From Alicyclobacillaceae bacterium (GTDB taxonomy: Bacteria; Bacillota; Bacilli; Kyrpidiales; Kyrpidiaceae): a DNA stretch of 64,000 nt. The notes beneath the pieces were generated by a model. The model ran no database searches. It saw only the letters and a list, made by a program, of their open reading frames with translations, and was not told the origin of the DNA. Made by a program: the position numbers and the translations under genes. The stretch is from contig JASBVN010000024.1 in NCBI GenBank assembly GCA_029961045.1, positions 1 through 64,000 on the forward strand, read 5' to 3'. Positions 45,233 to 53,733 of the stretch are shown piece after piece (positions within the stretch are counted from its first letter, which is position 1; every line of letters begins with the position of its first letter).

Positions 45233-48200
45233 CTATGTCAAATGATAAACGATGGAACCCGGGCCGAGCAACGCTTCGACTTCCCGCACCAACTCCGGGC
45301 TCCCCCGGACCCGCCAGCGGCCGTCCAGTTCCCGGACCTGCCGGCGGTCCGGTTCATACAACCGGACTGTCCAGGTGCCCGGATGCCGGGCCAGAACATC
45401 CCGCAGATTCGCCAGTTCTCTCCGCCCGGAACCCTTCGGAAGGCGGATGTAGACCCGGGCGCCGGTGAACGTGACGCCCATCAGTTCTTTTTCGTCGCGG
45501 ATTTTTTCTCCCTCGTCGTCCGGAAGGTCCTCCGCCGGGGCGAGGGCCGTTTCGTCGAACAGGCCCAGTTGCACTCCCGAAGCCGCCCCGCCGAGGTGAT
45601 CGAGGCGGTTCAGGAGCCACCGGCGGCTTTGGCCGAAACCGTCGAAAGCACCGGCCCGAATCAACGCTTCCACGGTCCGGCGGTGGCACGCCCGGTGGTC
45701 CACCCGGGCCAAAAAATCTTCCAGAGACCGGAACGGCCCCTTTTCCCGAGCCTCCAAAATCGCCTGAACCGCCGCAACCCCGACGTGTTTGACGGCTCCC
45801 AGGGCAAAGCGGATGGCTCCGTCGGAGGTGACAATGAATTCGCCCTCGCTTTCCTGGATCGACGGGGGCAATACTTCAATCCCCCGCCGGCAGGCGTCTT
45901 CGACGTACTGGGCCACTTTGTCCGTGGACGTCATGGCGGCGGTCAACAGGGAAGCCAAAAACTCCGCCGGATAGTGGGCTTTCAGATACGCAGTCCGCCA
46001 GGACAGCACGGCATAGGCCACCGCGTGGGAGCGGTTGAAGCCGTAGTCCGCAAACCGCACAATCAGATCGTAGACTTCCCGGGCGAGGGTTTCGTCGTAA
46101 CCCCGGGCCACGCACCCGGACACAAAGGCGTCCCGCTGTTCCAACAAAACCTCCCGCTTCTTTTTTCCCACAGCCCGCCGCAGGACATCCGCCTGTCCCA
46201 GCGTAAACCCGGCCATCCGGGAAGCGATCTGCATGATTTGCTCCTGGTAGACGATAATCCCGTAGGTATCCTCCAAAATGGGGCGGAGGTCTTCATGGGG
46301 ATAATGAACGGGCGACTGTCCGTGCTTGGCCCGGATAAACTCCTCGATCTGCTCCATGGGCCCGGGCCGGTACAGGGAAATGACGGCCACGAGGTCTTCG
46401 AACTGGTTCGGTTTGAGTTCCCGGAGGACCTGTTTCACTCCGGCCGATTCCAACTGAAAGCAGCCGTCGGTATCGCCCCGGCTCAGCAGGGCGTAAGTTT
46501 CGGCATCCCGAAAATTTTCGTCGATGACAGCCGGCCTCCCGAGACGGCGCGAGGCCAGCTCCCGGGTGCGTTCGATGATCGAAAGGGTCCGCAACCCCAA
46601 AAAATCCATTTTCAACAGGCCGACCGCCTCGAGAGACGCCATGTCGTACTGAGTGACCACCCCTCCGTCGGCCGCCCGTTGAACCGGAACATAGTCGGTC
46701 AAGGCCGACGGTGCGATGACCACGCCGGCGGCGTGGGTAGACGTGTGGCGGGGCAGCCCTTCGATGCCCCGCGCCGCGTCGATCAAGGTCCGGACGCGCT
46801 CATCGCGTTCGTATTGCTGAGCCAGGGCGGGTTGTTCCGCCAGGGCTTGATCGAGGGTGATCCCCAGCGCATTCGGGATCATCTTGGCCACCCGGTCGAT
46901 CAAGGAAGGCGGAAGTCCCATCACCCGGCCGGCGTCCCGGATCGCCGCCTTGGCCGCCATCGTTCCAAAGGTGATGATCTGGGCGACCCGGTCCCGGCCG
47001 TACCGGCGGCTCACGTAATCGATGACTTCCCACCGGCGTTCATATTCAAAATCTATGTCGATGTCGGGCATACTAACCCGTTCCGGATTGAGAAACCGCT
47101 CAAAAAGCAGGCCGTGGCGCACCGGATCGACATCGGTGATGCGGAGGAGATACGCGACGAGGCTGCCGGCGGCCGACCCGCGACCGGGTCCGGTGGCGAT
47201 GCCCCGTTCGTGGCTAAACCGCATGAAATCCCATACGATCAAAAAATAATCCGCAAATCCCATGCGGGCGATGATGTCCAGTTCCTTCTCCAGCCGCTCC
47301 CGGTACTCCCGCCCCCACCGGCCGACCGGCACGCCGAATCGTTCCTCCACACCCCGTTCGCACAGTTGGCGGAGCCACTCCTCCGCCGTCATGCCGGGAG
47401 GGACGTCGAAGGAAGGCAATAACAATCGCCCCAAAGAGAGTTCCACACGGCACCGCTCGGACACTTCCACCGTCCGGGAGAGGGCCTCCGGAAGATGGGC
47501 AAACCGCCGGGCCATTTCCTCCGAAGACGCAAAATACCGGACTTCGCCGGCGCGCTCCGGAGAACGGCCGAGGGTCTCGCCGAGGCGGACGGCCCGCACC
47601 ACTTCCGCCAGCCGGGCGTCGCCCGGGGATAAATAGTGTACATCCGCCGTCGCCACCGGAGCCGCACCGAACTCCCGGGCCAGGGCCGCAAGCCGGTAAT
47701 GTCCTAAGGCCGAGCGGGGAGAACCGTCGTCCTGCAATTCCACAAACACGCGCTCCGCGCCGAAATGCTCCACGAACCGGGCCATCCATCTCCGTGCCGC
47801 ATCCGGATCGCCTCCTGCCAGCGCCCGGTCCACCGGCCCTTCCCGGCCCCCGGTGAGGAGGAGCAGGCCTTCCGGCCGCTCCGCCGCCTCTTCCCAGGGG
47901 ATCGCAGGCTCCTCCACCCGATCGTGGGCGCGGCTGACCAATTGCAACAACCGGCGGTAGCCGGTTTCCGATTCGGCCAGCAGCACGATGGCCGGCGGAT
48001 CCTGCCGGGGGCCCCGATGGTTCCCGCTCCCCTCCAACAGGGGCAGTTGCACGCCGAGTAGGGGGCGGATCCCCGCTTCCTTTGCCGCCCGGTAAAACCG
48101 CACGGCGGCGTACAAGTTCCCCCAGTCGGTCAGGGCCAACGCCGGCATCCCCTCTTCCGCCGCCCGCGCAACCAGATCCTCCGGGCGGCACACCCCTCTC

Positions 48201-48271
48201 AGAAGGGAATAGGCGCTGTGAACGTGCAGGTGTACAAAGGCGGGAGCCTGCCCTTTCCCGTATCCCCTCAT
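45233..48271 (-). CDS. dnaE: DNA polymerase III alpha subunit (DnaE), short form
   Basis: A 1012-residue C-family replicative polymerase. The PHP domain starts FVHLHVHSAYSLLRG. The palm has GPGRGSAAGSLVAYLL and the catalytic PDIDIDFE. Further on are HTSTHAAGVVIA, MDFLGLRTLSII and FNRSHAVAYAVLSW. A helix-hairpin-helix region follows. Typical DnaE proteins are about 1,100 residues or more. Here DEKELMGV is joined almost directly to VYIRLPKGSGRRELANLRDVL, so the OB-fold that normally lies between them seems missing. The reading frame is intact. The ATG at 48271 follows GAGGTGG. It is followed by the pgpA-like gene. Confidence 0.94.
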   Translation of the reverse strand: MRGYGKGQAPAFVHLHVHSAYSLLRGVCRPEDLVARAAEEGMPALALTDWGNLYAAVRFYRAAKEAGIRPLLGVQLPLLEGSGNHRGPRQDPPAIVLLAESETGYRRLLQLVSRAHDRVEEPAIPWEEAAERPEGLLLLTGGREGPVDRALAGGDPDAARRWMARFVEHFGAERVFVELQDDGSPRSALGHYRLAALAREFGAAPVATADVHYLSPGDARLAEVVRAVRLGETLGRSPERAGEVRYFASSEEMARRFAHLPEALSRTVEVSERCRVELSLGRLLLPSFDVPPGMTAEEWLRQLCERGVEERFGVPVGRWGREYRERLEKELDIIARMGFADYFLIVWDFMRFSHERGIATGPGRGSAAGSLVAYLLRITDVDPVRHGLLFERFLNPERVSMPDIDIDFEYERRWEVIDYVSRRYGRDRVAQIITFGTMAAKAAIRDAGRVMGLPPSLIDRVAKMIPNALGITLDQALAEQPALAQQYERDERVRTLIDAARGIEGLPRHTSTHAAGVVIAPSALTDYVPVQRAADGGVVTQYDMASLEAVGLLKMDFLGLRTLSIIERTRELASRRLGRPAVIDENFRDAETYALLSRGDTDGCFQLESAGVKQVLRELKPNQFEDLVAVISLYRPGPMEQIEEFIRAKHGQSPVHYPHEDLRPILEDTYGIIVYQEQIMQIASRMAGFTLGQADVLRRAVGKKKREVLLEQRDAFVSGCVARGYDETLAREVYDLIVRFADYGFNRSHAVAYAVLSWRTAYLKAHYPAEFLASLLTAAMTSTDKVAQYVEDACRRGIEVLPPSIQESEGEFIVTSDGAIRFALGAVKHVGVAAVQAILEAREKGPFRSLEDFLARVDHRACHRRTVEALIRAGAFDGFGQSRRWLLNRLDHLGGAASGVQLGLFDETALAPAEDLPDDEGEKIRDEKELMGVTFTGARVYIRLPKGSGRRELANLRDVLARHPGTWTVRLYEPDRRQVRELDGRWRVRGSPELVREVEALLGPGSIVYHLT

Positions 48272-48289
48272 CGCCTTACCACCTCGAAC

Positions 48290-48311
48290 GGCCGGCGGGC
48301 GCCCGCCGGCC
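48290..48311. repeat. 22-bp perfect palindrome between ytoI and dnaE
   Basis: GGCCGGCGGGC followed at once by its reverse complement GCCCGCCGGCC, with no loop. It lies 19 bases upstream of the dnaE start and has no T tract. It could be a protein site or a leader hairpin affecting dnaE. Confidence 0.65.
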
Positions 48312-48370
48312 CCGGCGAACCCAACAAAAAATCCACCCTTTGCCGAGGGCGGACGACGATCGGACCGGTT

Positions 48371-49678
48371 TTACCGCTCCAATACCTGAGCCGTGAACAG
48401 GGCTTTTCCCACCAGTTCCCCATTGTGATACAACTCCACATCCGCTTTGCCGAACTTGCGCCCCGTGTCGATGGCGGTCGCCTTCACCGACAGGGTGCTG
48501 TCGATCTGGATCGGCTTGAGGAAATAGACGGATACGTTTTCGACGACCATGTCCGAATGCCGGCTCCGGCGGATGGCGCTCGATCCCGCCTCCGCGATGA
48601 GGGTCATCAAGACGCCCGTGGAAACGCCCCCGAGCCGGTTGCTCATCTGGGGTGTAATCTCCCCGCTCAACCAGACGGTTTTCTCCGGCCCCCGCTCCTC
48701 CTTGAAGTGGCTGAGGATGATGTCCTCGATCGTTTGAGCGACCTGAGGTTGCTTCTGAATGTACTGCAGGGCCTTGATGACATCCTGCCGGCTGATGACC
48801 CCGACCAGTCTGCGGTTGTCCACGACGGGCAACAGCTCGATCCCTTCCCATACCATGATGTGGGCCGCAGAAGCCACCGAAGTCTTCGGGGTGACGGTGA
48901 TGGGATTGCGGGTCATCAACCGTTCGATGGGCACATCGTCCGCTTCTCCGGACACGTCTTTCGACGTAATGATGCCCACTACTCGAAACTGACCGTCGAC
49001 AACCGGAAAACGGGCGTGCCCAGTCAAGTTGACCAGAGCCCGGTAATCGCCGACCCGAGCCTCCTGGTTGATGCTGACCGGTTGCGTCCCGCTGATCAGA
49101 TCTTCCACTAGAAGGATTTCTTTTTTAATCAGGCGATCATAAATCGCCCGATTGATCAACGTGGCTATCGTAAAAGTGTCATATGCCGAGGAGATCAGGG
49201 GTAATTCCTTTTCGTCGGCGAGCGCTTTGACTTCATCGTTCGTATCGAACCCACCGGTAATTAAAACCGCCGCGCCGTGTTCCAGAGAAGCCCGGTGGGC
49301 CTCCTCCCGGTTGCCGACAATCAGCAGGCAATCCCGGTCGATGTACCGCAACATCGCATCGATTTCCATTGCCCCGATGACGAACTTCGTCAGCGTCTTG
49401 TGAAGGCCCGCGCGGCCGGCCAACACCGTGCCGTCGACGATGTTGACGACCTCGGCAAAGGTGAGCCGTTCGATGTTTTTCTTCGGCTGCTTTTCGATGC
49501 GCACCGTGCCGACCCGTTCAATGGTGCTCACGATGCCGCGCATTTCCGCTTCCTTGATGGCCCTGTACGCGGTTCCCTCACTGACGTCCAACATCTTGGC
49601 GATTTGACGGACCGAGATCTTACTTCCAACTTCCAATTCTTCAATATGTTGAAGAATCAACTCGTGTTTCGTCGCCAT
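48371..49678 (-). CDS. ytoI: HTH-DRTGG-CBS-hotdog regulatory protein (YtoI)
   Basis: A 435-residue multidomain protein. Residues 1-60: winged HTH (KISVRQIAKMLDVSEGTAYRAIKEAEMRG). About 70-185: DRTGG domain (NIVDGTVLAGRAGLHKTLTKFVIGAM). About 190-315: two CBS modules (VNLTGHARFPVVDGQFRVVGIITSKDV, MVWEGIELLPVVDNRRLVGVISRQDV), which usually bind adenosyl nucleotides. About 330-435: a hotdog thioesterase-like domain (QMSNRLGGVSTGVLMTLIAEAGS). It is the YtoI family of unknown role, likely a nucleotide- or acyl-CoA-sensing transcription regulator. The ATG at 49678 follows GGAGGCGAG. Confidence 0.92.
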   Translation of the reverse strand: MATKHELILQHIEELEVGSKISVRQIAKMLDVSEGTAYRAIKEAEMRGIVSTIERVGTVRIEKQPKKNIERLTFAEVVNIVDGTVLAGRAGLHKTLTKFVIGAMEIDAMLRYIDRDCLLIVGNREEAHRASLEHGAAVLITGGFDTNDEVKALADEKELPLISSAYDTFTIATLINRAIYDRLIKKEILLVEDLISGTQPVSINQEARVGDYRALVNLTGHARFPVVDGQFRVVGIITSKDVSGEADDVPIERLMTRNPITVTPKTSVASAAHIMVWEGIELLPVVDNRRLVGVISRQDVIKALQYIQKQPQVAQTIEDIILSHFKEERGPEKTVWLSGEITPQMSNRLGGVSTGVLMTLIAEAGSSAIRRSRHSDMVVENVSVYFLKPIQIDSTLSVKATAIDTGRKFGKADVELYHNGELVGKALFTAQVLER

Positions 49679-49748
49679 AGCTCGCCTCCGTACACGGCCG
49701 TTCTGGCATCATTATACCTTGAAGCCCCGGCCTCTGACCAGAGCAGCT

Positions 49749-50042
49749 TCATTCGTTGCCGTGACGGGGGTTTCGCTTCACTTGTTCCATGGCGTTGGTG
49801 ATGGCCGCCACGACGTCGGCGACGAACTGATTCTCCATGGTTTTGACCTTAAAAAAGGTCTCCCCTTTCCGCGTCGAGACATAATGGGGAGGGAGGGAGT
49901 TGAGACTCAGAGCCATCATGTCCTGAAAACACTGCCTGCAACGGCAAACGTCCGTCCGTTCCGCAAGGGTTTGCTCCAACATGCGCCGGACCACTTCTTC
50001 CATCACATTGACGACCCCGGGATCACGCCGATCCTCGAACAC
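49749..50042 (-). CDS. ComFB-family protein
   Basis: A 97-residue protein with VNVMEEVVRRMLEQTLAERTDVCRCRQCFQDMMALSLNSLPPHYVSTRKGE. This is the ComFB pattern: an N-terminal helix, a cysteine cluster CRCRQC that may bind zinc, and the LNxLPPxYV motif. ComFB is in the B. subtilis competence operon comF, and relatives in other phyla bind cyclic dinucleotides. Here it is not linked to comFA or comFC. The GTG at 50042 has GGGAGGTG upstream; earlier codons are not supported. Confidence 0.85.
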   Translation of the reverse strand: MFEDRRDPGVVNVMEEVVRRMLEQTLAERTDVCRCRQCFQDMMALSLNSLPPHYVSTRKGETFFKVKTMENQFVADVVAAITNAMEQVKRNPRHGNE

Positions 50043-50225
50043 AGTACACCTCCCAGCAACCCGGCGGGAACTCGCATGTCTCATGGTGATGATTCGTCAC
50101 ATCTCCGGATATTTCCTTCCCCCTCCCATTTGACGCGTTCCGCGGTATGATGGAAAGAGACCGCTCCGGCGGGCGGCGAATTCACAGCACATTCCAACCC
50201 ACCGGTGAAGAAAGGAGACGAGAAA

Positions 50226-50627
50226 GTGGAAGCCTCTCTCGAAATCGTCGTACGGTCCACGGAAATCGACGTAAACGGCCACGTCAATAACGCCAAGTAC
50301 CTGGAGTATCTGGAGTGGGGGCGGGAAGAATGGTACGAACGGGCCGGACTGCCTTACGAACGGTTTCTTGAAATGGGCATCCAGACGGTAACGGTGAACA
50401 TCAACATCAATTACCGGAAGGAATGCCGGCAGGGAGATCGATTGACGATCCGAACCCGCCCGAAGAAAGTCGGCAGGACAAGCTTCGTCTTGGAACAGGA
50501 CATCGTCAATCAACGAGGGGAAATCGTGGCCGACGCCACCGTCACCAGTGTCACCATGGACGCAGTGTCCCGATCTTCGCGGCCGGTCCCCGAGGAACTG
50601 GCCCGCTTTTTCCCGGATCATACATAG
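50226..50627 (+). CDS. Acyl-CoA thioesterase, 4HBT family
   Basis: A 133-residue hotdog-fold protein with VVRSTEIDVNGHVNNAKYLEYLEWGREEWYERAG, the FadM/YneP-like active-site region (Asp then GHVNNA). The following VNININYRKECRQGDRLTIRT and FVLEQDIVNQRGEIVADATVTSVTMD are typical strands. Substrate unknown. The GTG at 50226 has AAAGGAG eight bases upstream; an in-frame codon at 50205 lacks a site. Its 3' end overlaps the next, convergent gene by ten bases. Confidence 0.88.
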   Translation: MEASLEIVVRSTEIDVNGHVNNAKYLEYLEWGREEWYERAGLPYERFLEMGIQTVTVNININYRKECRQGDRLTIRTRPKKVGRTSFVLEQDIVNQRGEIVADATVTSVTMDAVSRSSRPVPEELARFFPDHT

Positions 50628-50896
50628 TCCCGATGCCGGGACAAGCGGGAAATCTCCCGAACGGCCGCCCTCCGGACCGCGAGCGGGACCCGCTCCGGCC
50701 GGCGGCGCTGCCGGTCAGCCCCCATCAACTGGTGCAGGAAACTTCCGACGACGATCAGGGACAGACCGATCCACGCCGTCGCGAACGCCCCCGACCACCC
50801 CGGTTCCAGACGCGGCAATCGCGGCAGACCGTACAATAAAACCGCAAACCCGCCCGTCAATCCCATGAAGCAACCCGCCATGCCCTTCGGACGCAC
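50618..50896 (-). CDS. Small membrane protein, unknown family
   Basis: A 92-residue protein with two membrane helices (GMAGCFMGLTGGFAVLLYGLP and FATAWIGLSLIVVGSFLHQLMG) and a basic C-terminal tail (RQRRRPERVPLAVRRAAVREISRLSRH). No family recognised; its position near ytoI recalls YtpI of Bacillus, but the resemblance is too weak to name it. The GTG at 50896 follows GAGGGGGTG. It overlaps the convergent thioesterase end by ten bases. Confidence 0.6.
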   Translation of the reverse strand: MRPKGMAGCFMGLTGGFAVLLYGLPRLPRLEPGWSGAFATAWIGLSLIVVGSFLHQLMGADRQRRRPERVPLAVRRAAVREISRLSRHRDYV

Positions 50897-51030
50897 ACCG
50901 TGCACCCCCTCTCGGTACACAGGCTATGCGCCCGCGCCCCCGGGTATGCGCGCGGTGTATAGCCGCCCCGAACGGGGGCCACATTAACCTTGGGCAAACG
51001 CCCAAGTTTACGCCGAAGGGGGCATAGGCG

Positions 51031-51279
51031 GTGCACGTTCTCGAGAACTTCGAGCAGTGGAAGAACTTCCTCGGCGACCGGGTCGATCAGGCACAGGCGG
51101 CCGGCATGAGCAACGAACAGATTCAACAGATCGCTTACCGGATCGGAGATTATCTCGCCCAGCACGTGGATCCGAAGAACAAACAGGAACGCCTGCTGCA
51201 GGAGATGTGGAAGGTCAGTTCCGAAGAAGACCAACAGGCACTGGCCCGCATCATGGTCAACCTGGTCAATCGGGCGTAA
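51031..51279 (+). CDS. DUF3243 family protein (YmfJ-like)
   Basis: An 82-residue soluble protein, VLENFEQWKNFLGDRVDQAQAAGMSNEQIQQIAYRIGDYLAQHVDPKN..., matching DUF3243, a small all-helical family widespread in Bacillota with unknown role. The GTG at 51031 follows AAGGGGGC. It lies alone between a divergent small membrane-protein gene and the convergent ytkL. Confidence 0.85.
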   Translation: MHVLENFEQWKNFLGDRVDQAQAAGMSNEQIQQIAYRIGDYLAQHVDPKNKQERLLQEMWKVSSEEDQQALARIMVNLVNRA

Positions 51280-51287
51280 ATTCCTTC

Positions 51288-51314
51288 AAAAAAAACCCCC
51301 GCCCCGCGGGCGGG
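51288..51314 (-). terminator. Intrinsic terminator of ytkL
   Basis: On the minus strand CCCGCCC, 3-base loop, GGGCGGG, then CC-rich bases and eight T residues (51295-51288). It ends the ytkL transcript inside the short space after the DUF3243 gene. Confidence 0.82.
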
Positions 51315-51319
51315 CCGGC

Positions 51320-51351
51320 AAACCCTGCAGTCCCCTCGTACTGCAGGGTTT
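51320..51351. terminator. Long hairpin between the convergent DUF3243 and ytkL genes
   Basis: Perfect 12-bp inverted repeat AAACCCTGCAGT/ACTGCAGGGTTT with an 8-base loop. It probably ends the DUF3243 transcript; the T tract on the plus side is only TTT within the stem. Confidence 0.6.
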
Positions 51352-51361
51352 GATCGTCCGG

Positions 51362-52045
51362 TCAGACTTCGAGGGACTCTTCGACGCCCAGGACCACGCA
51401 CCGGAATCCCTTTCCTTCCACAGCCCGGGCAAAGGCTTCCGCATCCTGGGCGATGAGCGGAAACGTATTGTAGTGCATCGGCACGACCGTACGCGGCCGG
51501 AGTAATTCCACGGCATACAGGGCGTCCTCCGGTCCCATCGTGTAATTGTCCCCGATGGGCAGTGCCGCCACATCGATCGCGTGCCGGTCCCCGATCAGCT
51601 TCATGTCGCCGAACAGGGCGGTGTCGCCGGCGTGATAAAAGGTCTTGCCGCCCATTGTAATCAGGTACCCGCAGGGATTTCCTCCTTCGATGATTCCGCC
51701 CTCGTCCTCGATGCCGGCCCCGTGGAAGGCAAGGGTCAATTTGACTTTGCCGAAATCGAATTGGTGGGCTCCCCCGAGGTGCATGCCGTGCACCGTGGCC
51801 CCCTTCCGCCCGCAATAGGCGGCCAGCTCGAACGGCGCGATGATCGGCACGTTCAACCGTTTGGCGATGGCAATGGCATCGCCCAGATGGTCCGCGTGGC
51901 CGTGGGTCAGCAGGACCGCGTCCACCCGCACGTCTTCCGGCTTCATTCGGCTCATGGGATTGCCCGAAAGGAACGGATCGACGATCACCCGCTTCCCGTC
52001 TGCCTCCACCTCAAAACAAGCGTGTCCATGATACACCACTTTCAT
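51362..52045 (-). CDS. ytkL: Metal-dependent hydrolase, UPF0173 family
   Basis: A 227-residue metallo-beta-lactamase-fold protein with KVVYHGHACFEVEADGKRVIVDPFLSGNP, the metal motif LLTHGHADHLGDA, FYHAGDTALFGDM, ALPIGDNYTMGPEDA and PMHYNTFPLIAQD. These supply the His/Asp ligands of a di-metal centre. This is the YtkL/UPF0173 family of unknown substrate. The ATG at 52043-52045 follows GAGGGGTGAAGAG. It is a single gene with its own terminator, divergent from ldh. Confidence 0.92.
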   Translation of the reverse strand: MKVVYHGHACFEVEADGKRVIVDPFLSGNPMSRMKPEDVRVDAVLLTHGHADHLGDAIAIAKRLNVPIIAPFELAAYCGRKGATVHGMHLGGAHQFDFGKVKLTLAFHGAGIEDEGGIIEGGNPCGYLITMGGKTFYHAGDTALFGDMKLIGDRHAIDVAALPIGDNYTMGPEDALYAVELLRPRTVVPMHYNTFPLIAQDAEAFARAVEGKGFRCVVLGVEESLEV

Positions 52046-52195
52046 GCTCTTCACCCCTCGTCCTTCGAAATCGCCGTTCCGGGGGCCGCCGGACGCCCCG
52101 CGGCCGGAGTCACGGGCCACATGCTTTTATTATACCGCGTCGCGGGACTTCGCAGGACATGGCGAGCGGAATGATTCGCCCCTCCGGTGTTTTGG

Positions 52196-52224
52196 TTTAC
52201 AAGCGATCGGATTTGTGATAGATT
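52196..52224 (+). promoter_or_regulatory. Sigma-A promoter of ldh
   Basis: TTTACA (52196-52201), 17 bases, TAGATT (52219-52224), about 65 bases before the ldh start. Confidence 0.55.
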
Positions 52225-52290
52225 TCGCACAGGACAGAGATGTAGGGCATGAGACGGGGCATTTCCGAACGGTCGCGAGGTGAGGCGGAC

Positions 52291-53268
52291 ATGGAGCGGT
52301 CTTCCAAAATCGTCCTGATCGGAAGCGGCGCGGTGGGCTCCACCTTTGCCTATACGCTCTTGATCAAAGGGTTGGTCCACGAACTGGTGATCATCGACCA
52401 AAACACAGCCAAAGCCGAGGGAGATGTGCTGGATCTCAACCACGGGCTGATGCTCGCCCACCCCATGAAAATCAAAGTCGGCGACTACGCGGATTGCTCC
52501 GGCGCCGACATCATCGTCATCACCGCGGGGGCAGCGCAACGTCCCGGAGAGTCCCGCACCGACCTGTTGCACCGCAATGTTCGCGTCTTGGATTCCATCA
52601 TTCGACAAATCACCCGGTATGAACAGAATGCCGTGCTGCTCATCGGCACCAATCCGGTGGACATTCTCACCCAAGTCGCTTTGAGGCTGTCCGGTTTTCC
52701 CAAAGAGCGGGTCATCGGCTCCGGGACGCTGTTGGACAGTTCCCGATTCCGCTACCTGATCGCCGAGAAACTGGGAGTCGATCCCCGCAGCGTGCACGGC
52801 CTGATCATCGGCGAACACGGAGACTCGGAAGTGCCGGTGTGGAGCACTTTGAGCATCGGCGGTTTCCATCCCCTCCGCGCCCCCGCCGGAAGCCGGTGGC
52901 ATTTGAGCGAAGAGGAAAAGGAAGAGATTTACAGAGAAACCCGCGACGCCGCCTACAAAATCATCGAAAAAAAGGGAGCCACCTACTATGCCATCGCCCT
53001 CTCCCTGGCGCGAATTTGCGAAGCGATCCTCAAAGACCAACGCTCGATTCTTCCGGTATCCACCTACCTCGAGAATTATCGCGGGATCGAGGGAGTCTGT
53101 CTGGGCGTGCCTTGCATTGTCGGAAAAAAAGGCGTGGAGGACATCGTCCCCCTCGCCCTTTCTCCGGAAGAAGAACGCCGCCTGCAGGAATCGGCGCGCA
53201 AACTGAAATCATTGTTCGAAGAAATCATGGGGCCGTTTCCGCCGACGGCCAATCCAGCACCGGTTTGA
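52291..53268 (+). CDS. ldh: L-lactate dehydrogenase
   Basis: A 325-residue NAD-dependent enzyme that interconverts pyruvate and lactate. The Rossmann loop is LIGSGAVGSTFAYTL. Residue 83 is Gln in GAAQRPGESRTDLLHRN, the lactate-specific residue (mdh in this window has Arg there). The catalytic His176 is in IIGEHGDSEVPVWS. The ATG at 52291 follows GAGGTGAGG; an upstream in-frame ATG (52249) lies too close to the promoter. It could run in either direction together with the lut operon at 8-10 kb. Its last 44 bases overlap the convergent ylbF-like gene. Confidence 0.95.
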   Translation: MERSSKIVLIGSGAVGSTFAYTLLIKGLVHELVIIDQNTAKAEGDVLDLNHGLMLAHPMKIKVGDYADCSGADIIVITAGAAQRPGESRTDLLHRNVRVLDSIIRQITRYEQNAVLLIGTNPVDILTQVALRLSGFPKERVIGSGTLLDSSRFRYLIAEKLGVDPRSVHGLIIGEHGDSEVPVWSTLSIGGFHPLRAPAGSRWHLSEEEKEEIYRETRDAAYKIIEKKGATYYAIALSLARICEAILKDQRSILPVSTYLENYRGIEGVCLGVPCIVGKKGVEDIVPLALSPEEERRLQESARKLKSLFEEIMGPFPPTANPAPV

Positions 53269-53584
53269 CGGCCTCGGCGAGGATTCGCTGAATATCTTCC
53301 ATAAAGACGGAAAACCTCGACTCCGCCTCCAGGTAGGCGCGGACCGCCGGGTGAAGAAAAGCCACTTCCCGCAGCTTGCGGAATTGCTCTTCTTCCTCCG
53401 CCGTCACTCCCTGTCCCCCCAGTTTCTTGATCTGCAATTCCATGGCCCGGCGGCGCACGTCGTCTGCCATGCGCCGCGCGTCGGGATCCGCGTTCAGCCG
53501 TTCCCGCGCCTCCTTCAGGTTCCGGTACCACTCGCTCTGTTGAATGGCCCTCGCCAGCGCATGGGCGTGATCGTAAGGATTCAC
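53225..53584 (-). CDS. yheA: YlbF/YmcA-family helical protein (YheA-like)
   Basis: A 119-residue all-helical protein: YDHAHALARAIQQSEWYRNLKEARERLNADPDARRMADDVRRRAMELQ, then a Gly/Gln-rich turn and YLEAESRFSVFMEDIQRILAEAV. This is the DUF964 family that includes YlbF, YmcA and YheA. Next to a DUF445/YheB gene it is best called YheA; YlbF and YmcA work with YaaT as an RNA-processing cofactor. The GTG at 53584 follows AAGGAGG. Confidence 0.82.
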   Translation of the reverse strand: MNPYDHAHALARAIQQSEWYRNLKEARERLNADPDARRMADDVRRRAMELQIKKLGGQGVTAEEEEQFRKLREVAFLHPAVRAYLEAESRFSVFMEDIQRILAEAVKPVLDWPSAETAP

Positions 53585-53733
53585 CCGAATCCGTCCTCCT
53601 TCCGCCCTTCGACATCTCCCGGATCTTCCGGCGGTTCACCCGCCGGCGGCTGCTCCCCCGCGCTCCCCCGGAATACGGCGCCCGAATGCGGCGGCCCGCC
53701 CAAGCGTCGCGTCCGGCCAAGCGCGGCAAGCGT

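Noticed and set aside
44672..47422. Very long open frame on the plus strand opposite dnaE
   Set aside because: It is the GC-driven antisense shadow of dnaE; it has no ribosome site, and the translated sequence looks like low-quality His/Arg/Pro-rich filler. The same applies to long antisense frames opposite pyk, icd and fadD.
52213..52233. Rex-like operator at the ldh promoter (TTGTGA...CGCACA)
   Set aside because: The arms are spaced two bases wider than the Rex consensus TTGTGAN6TCACAA and one arm has mismatches.
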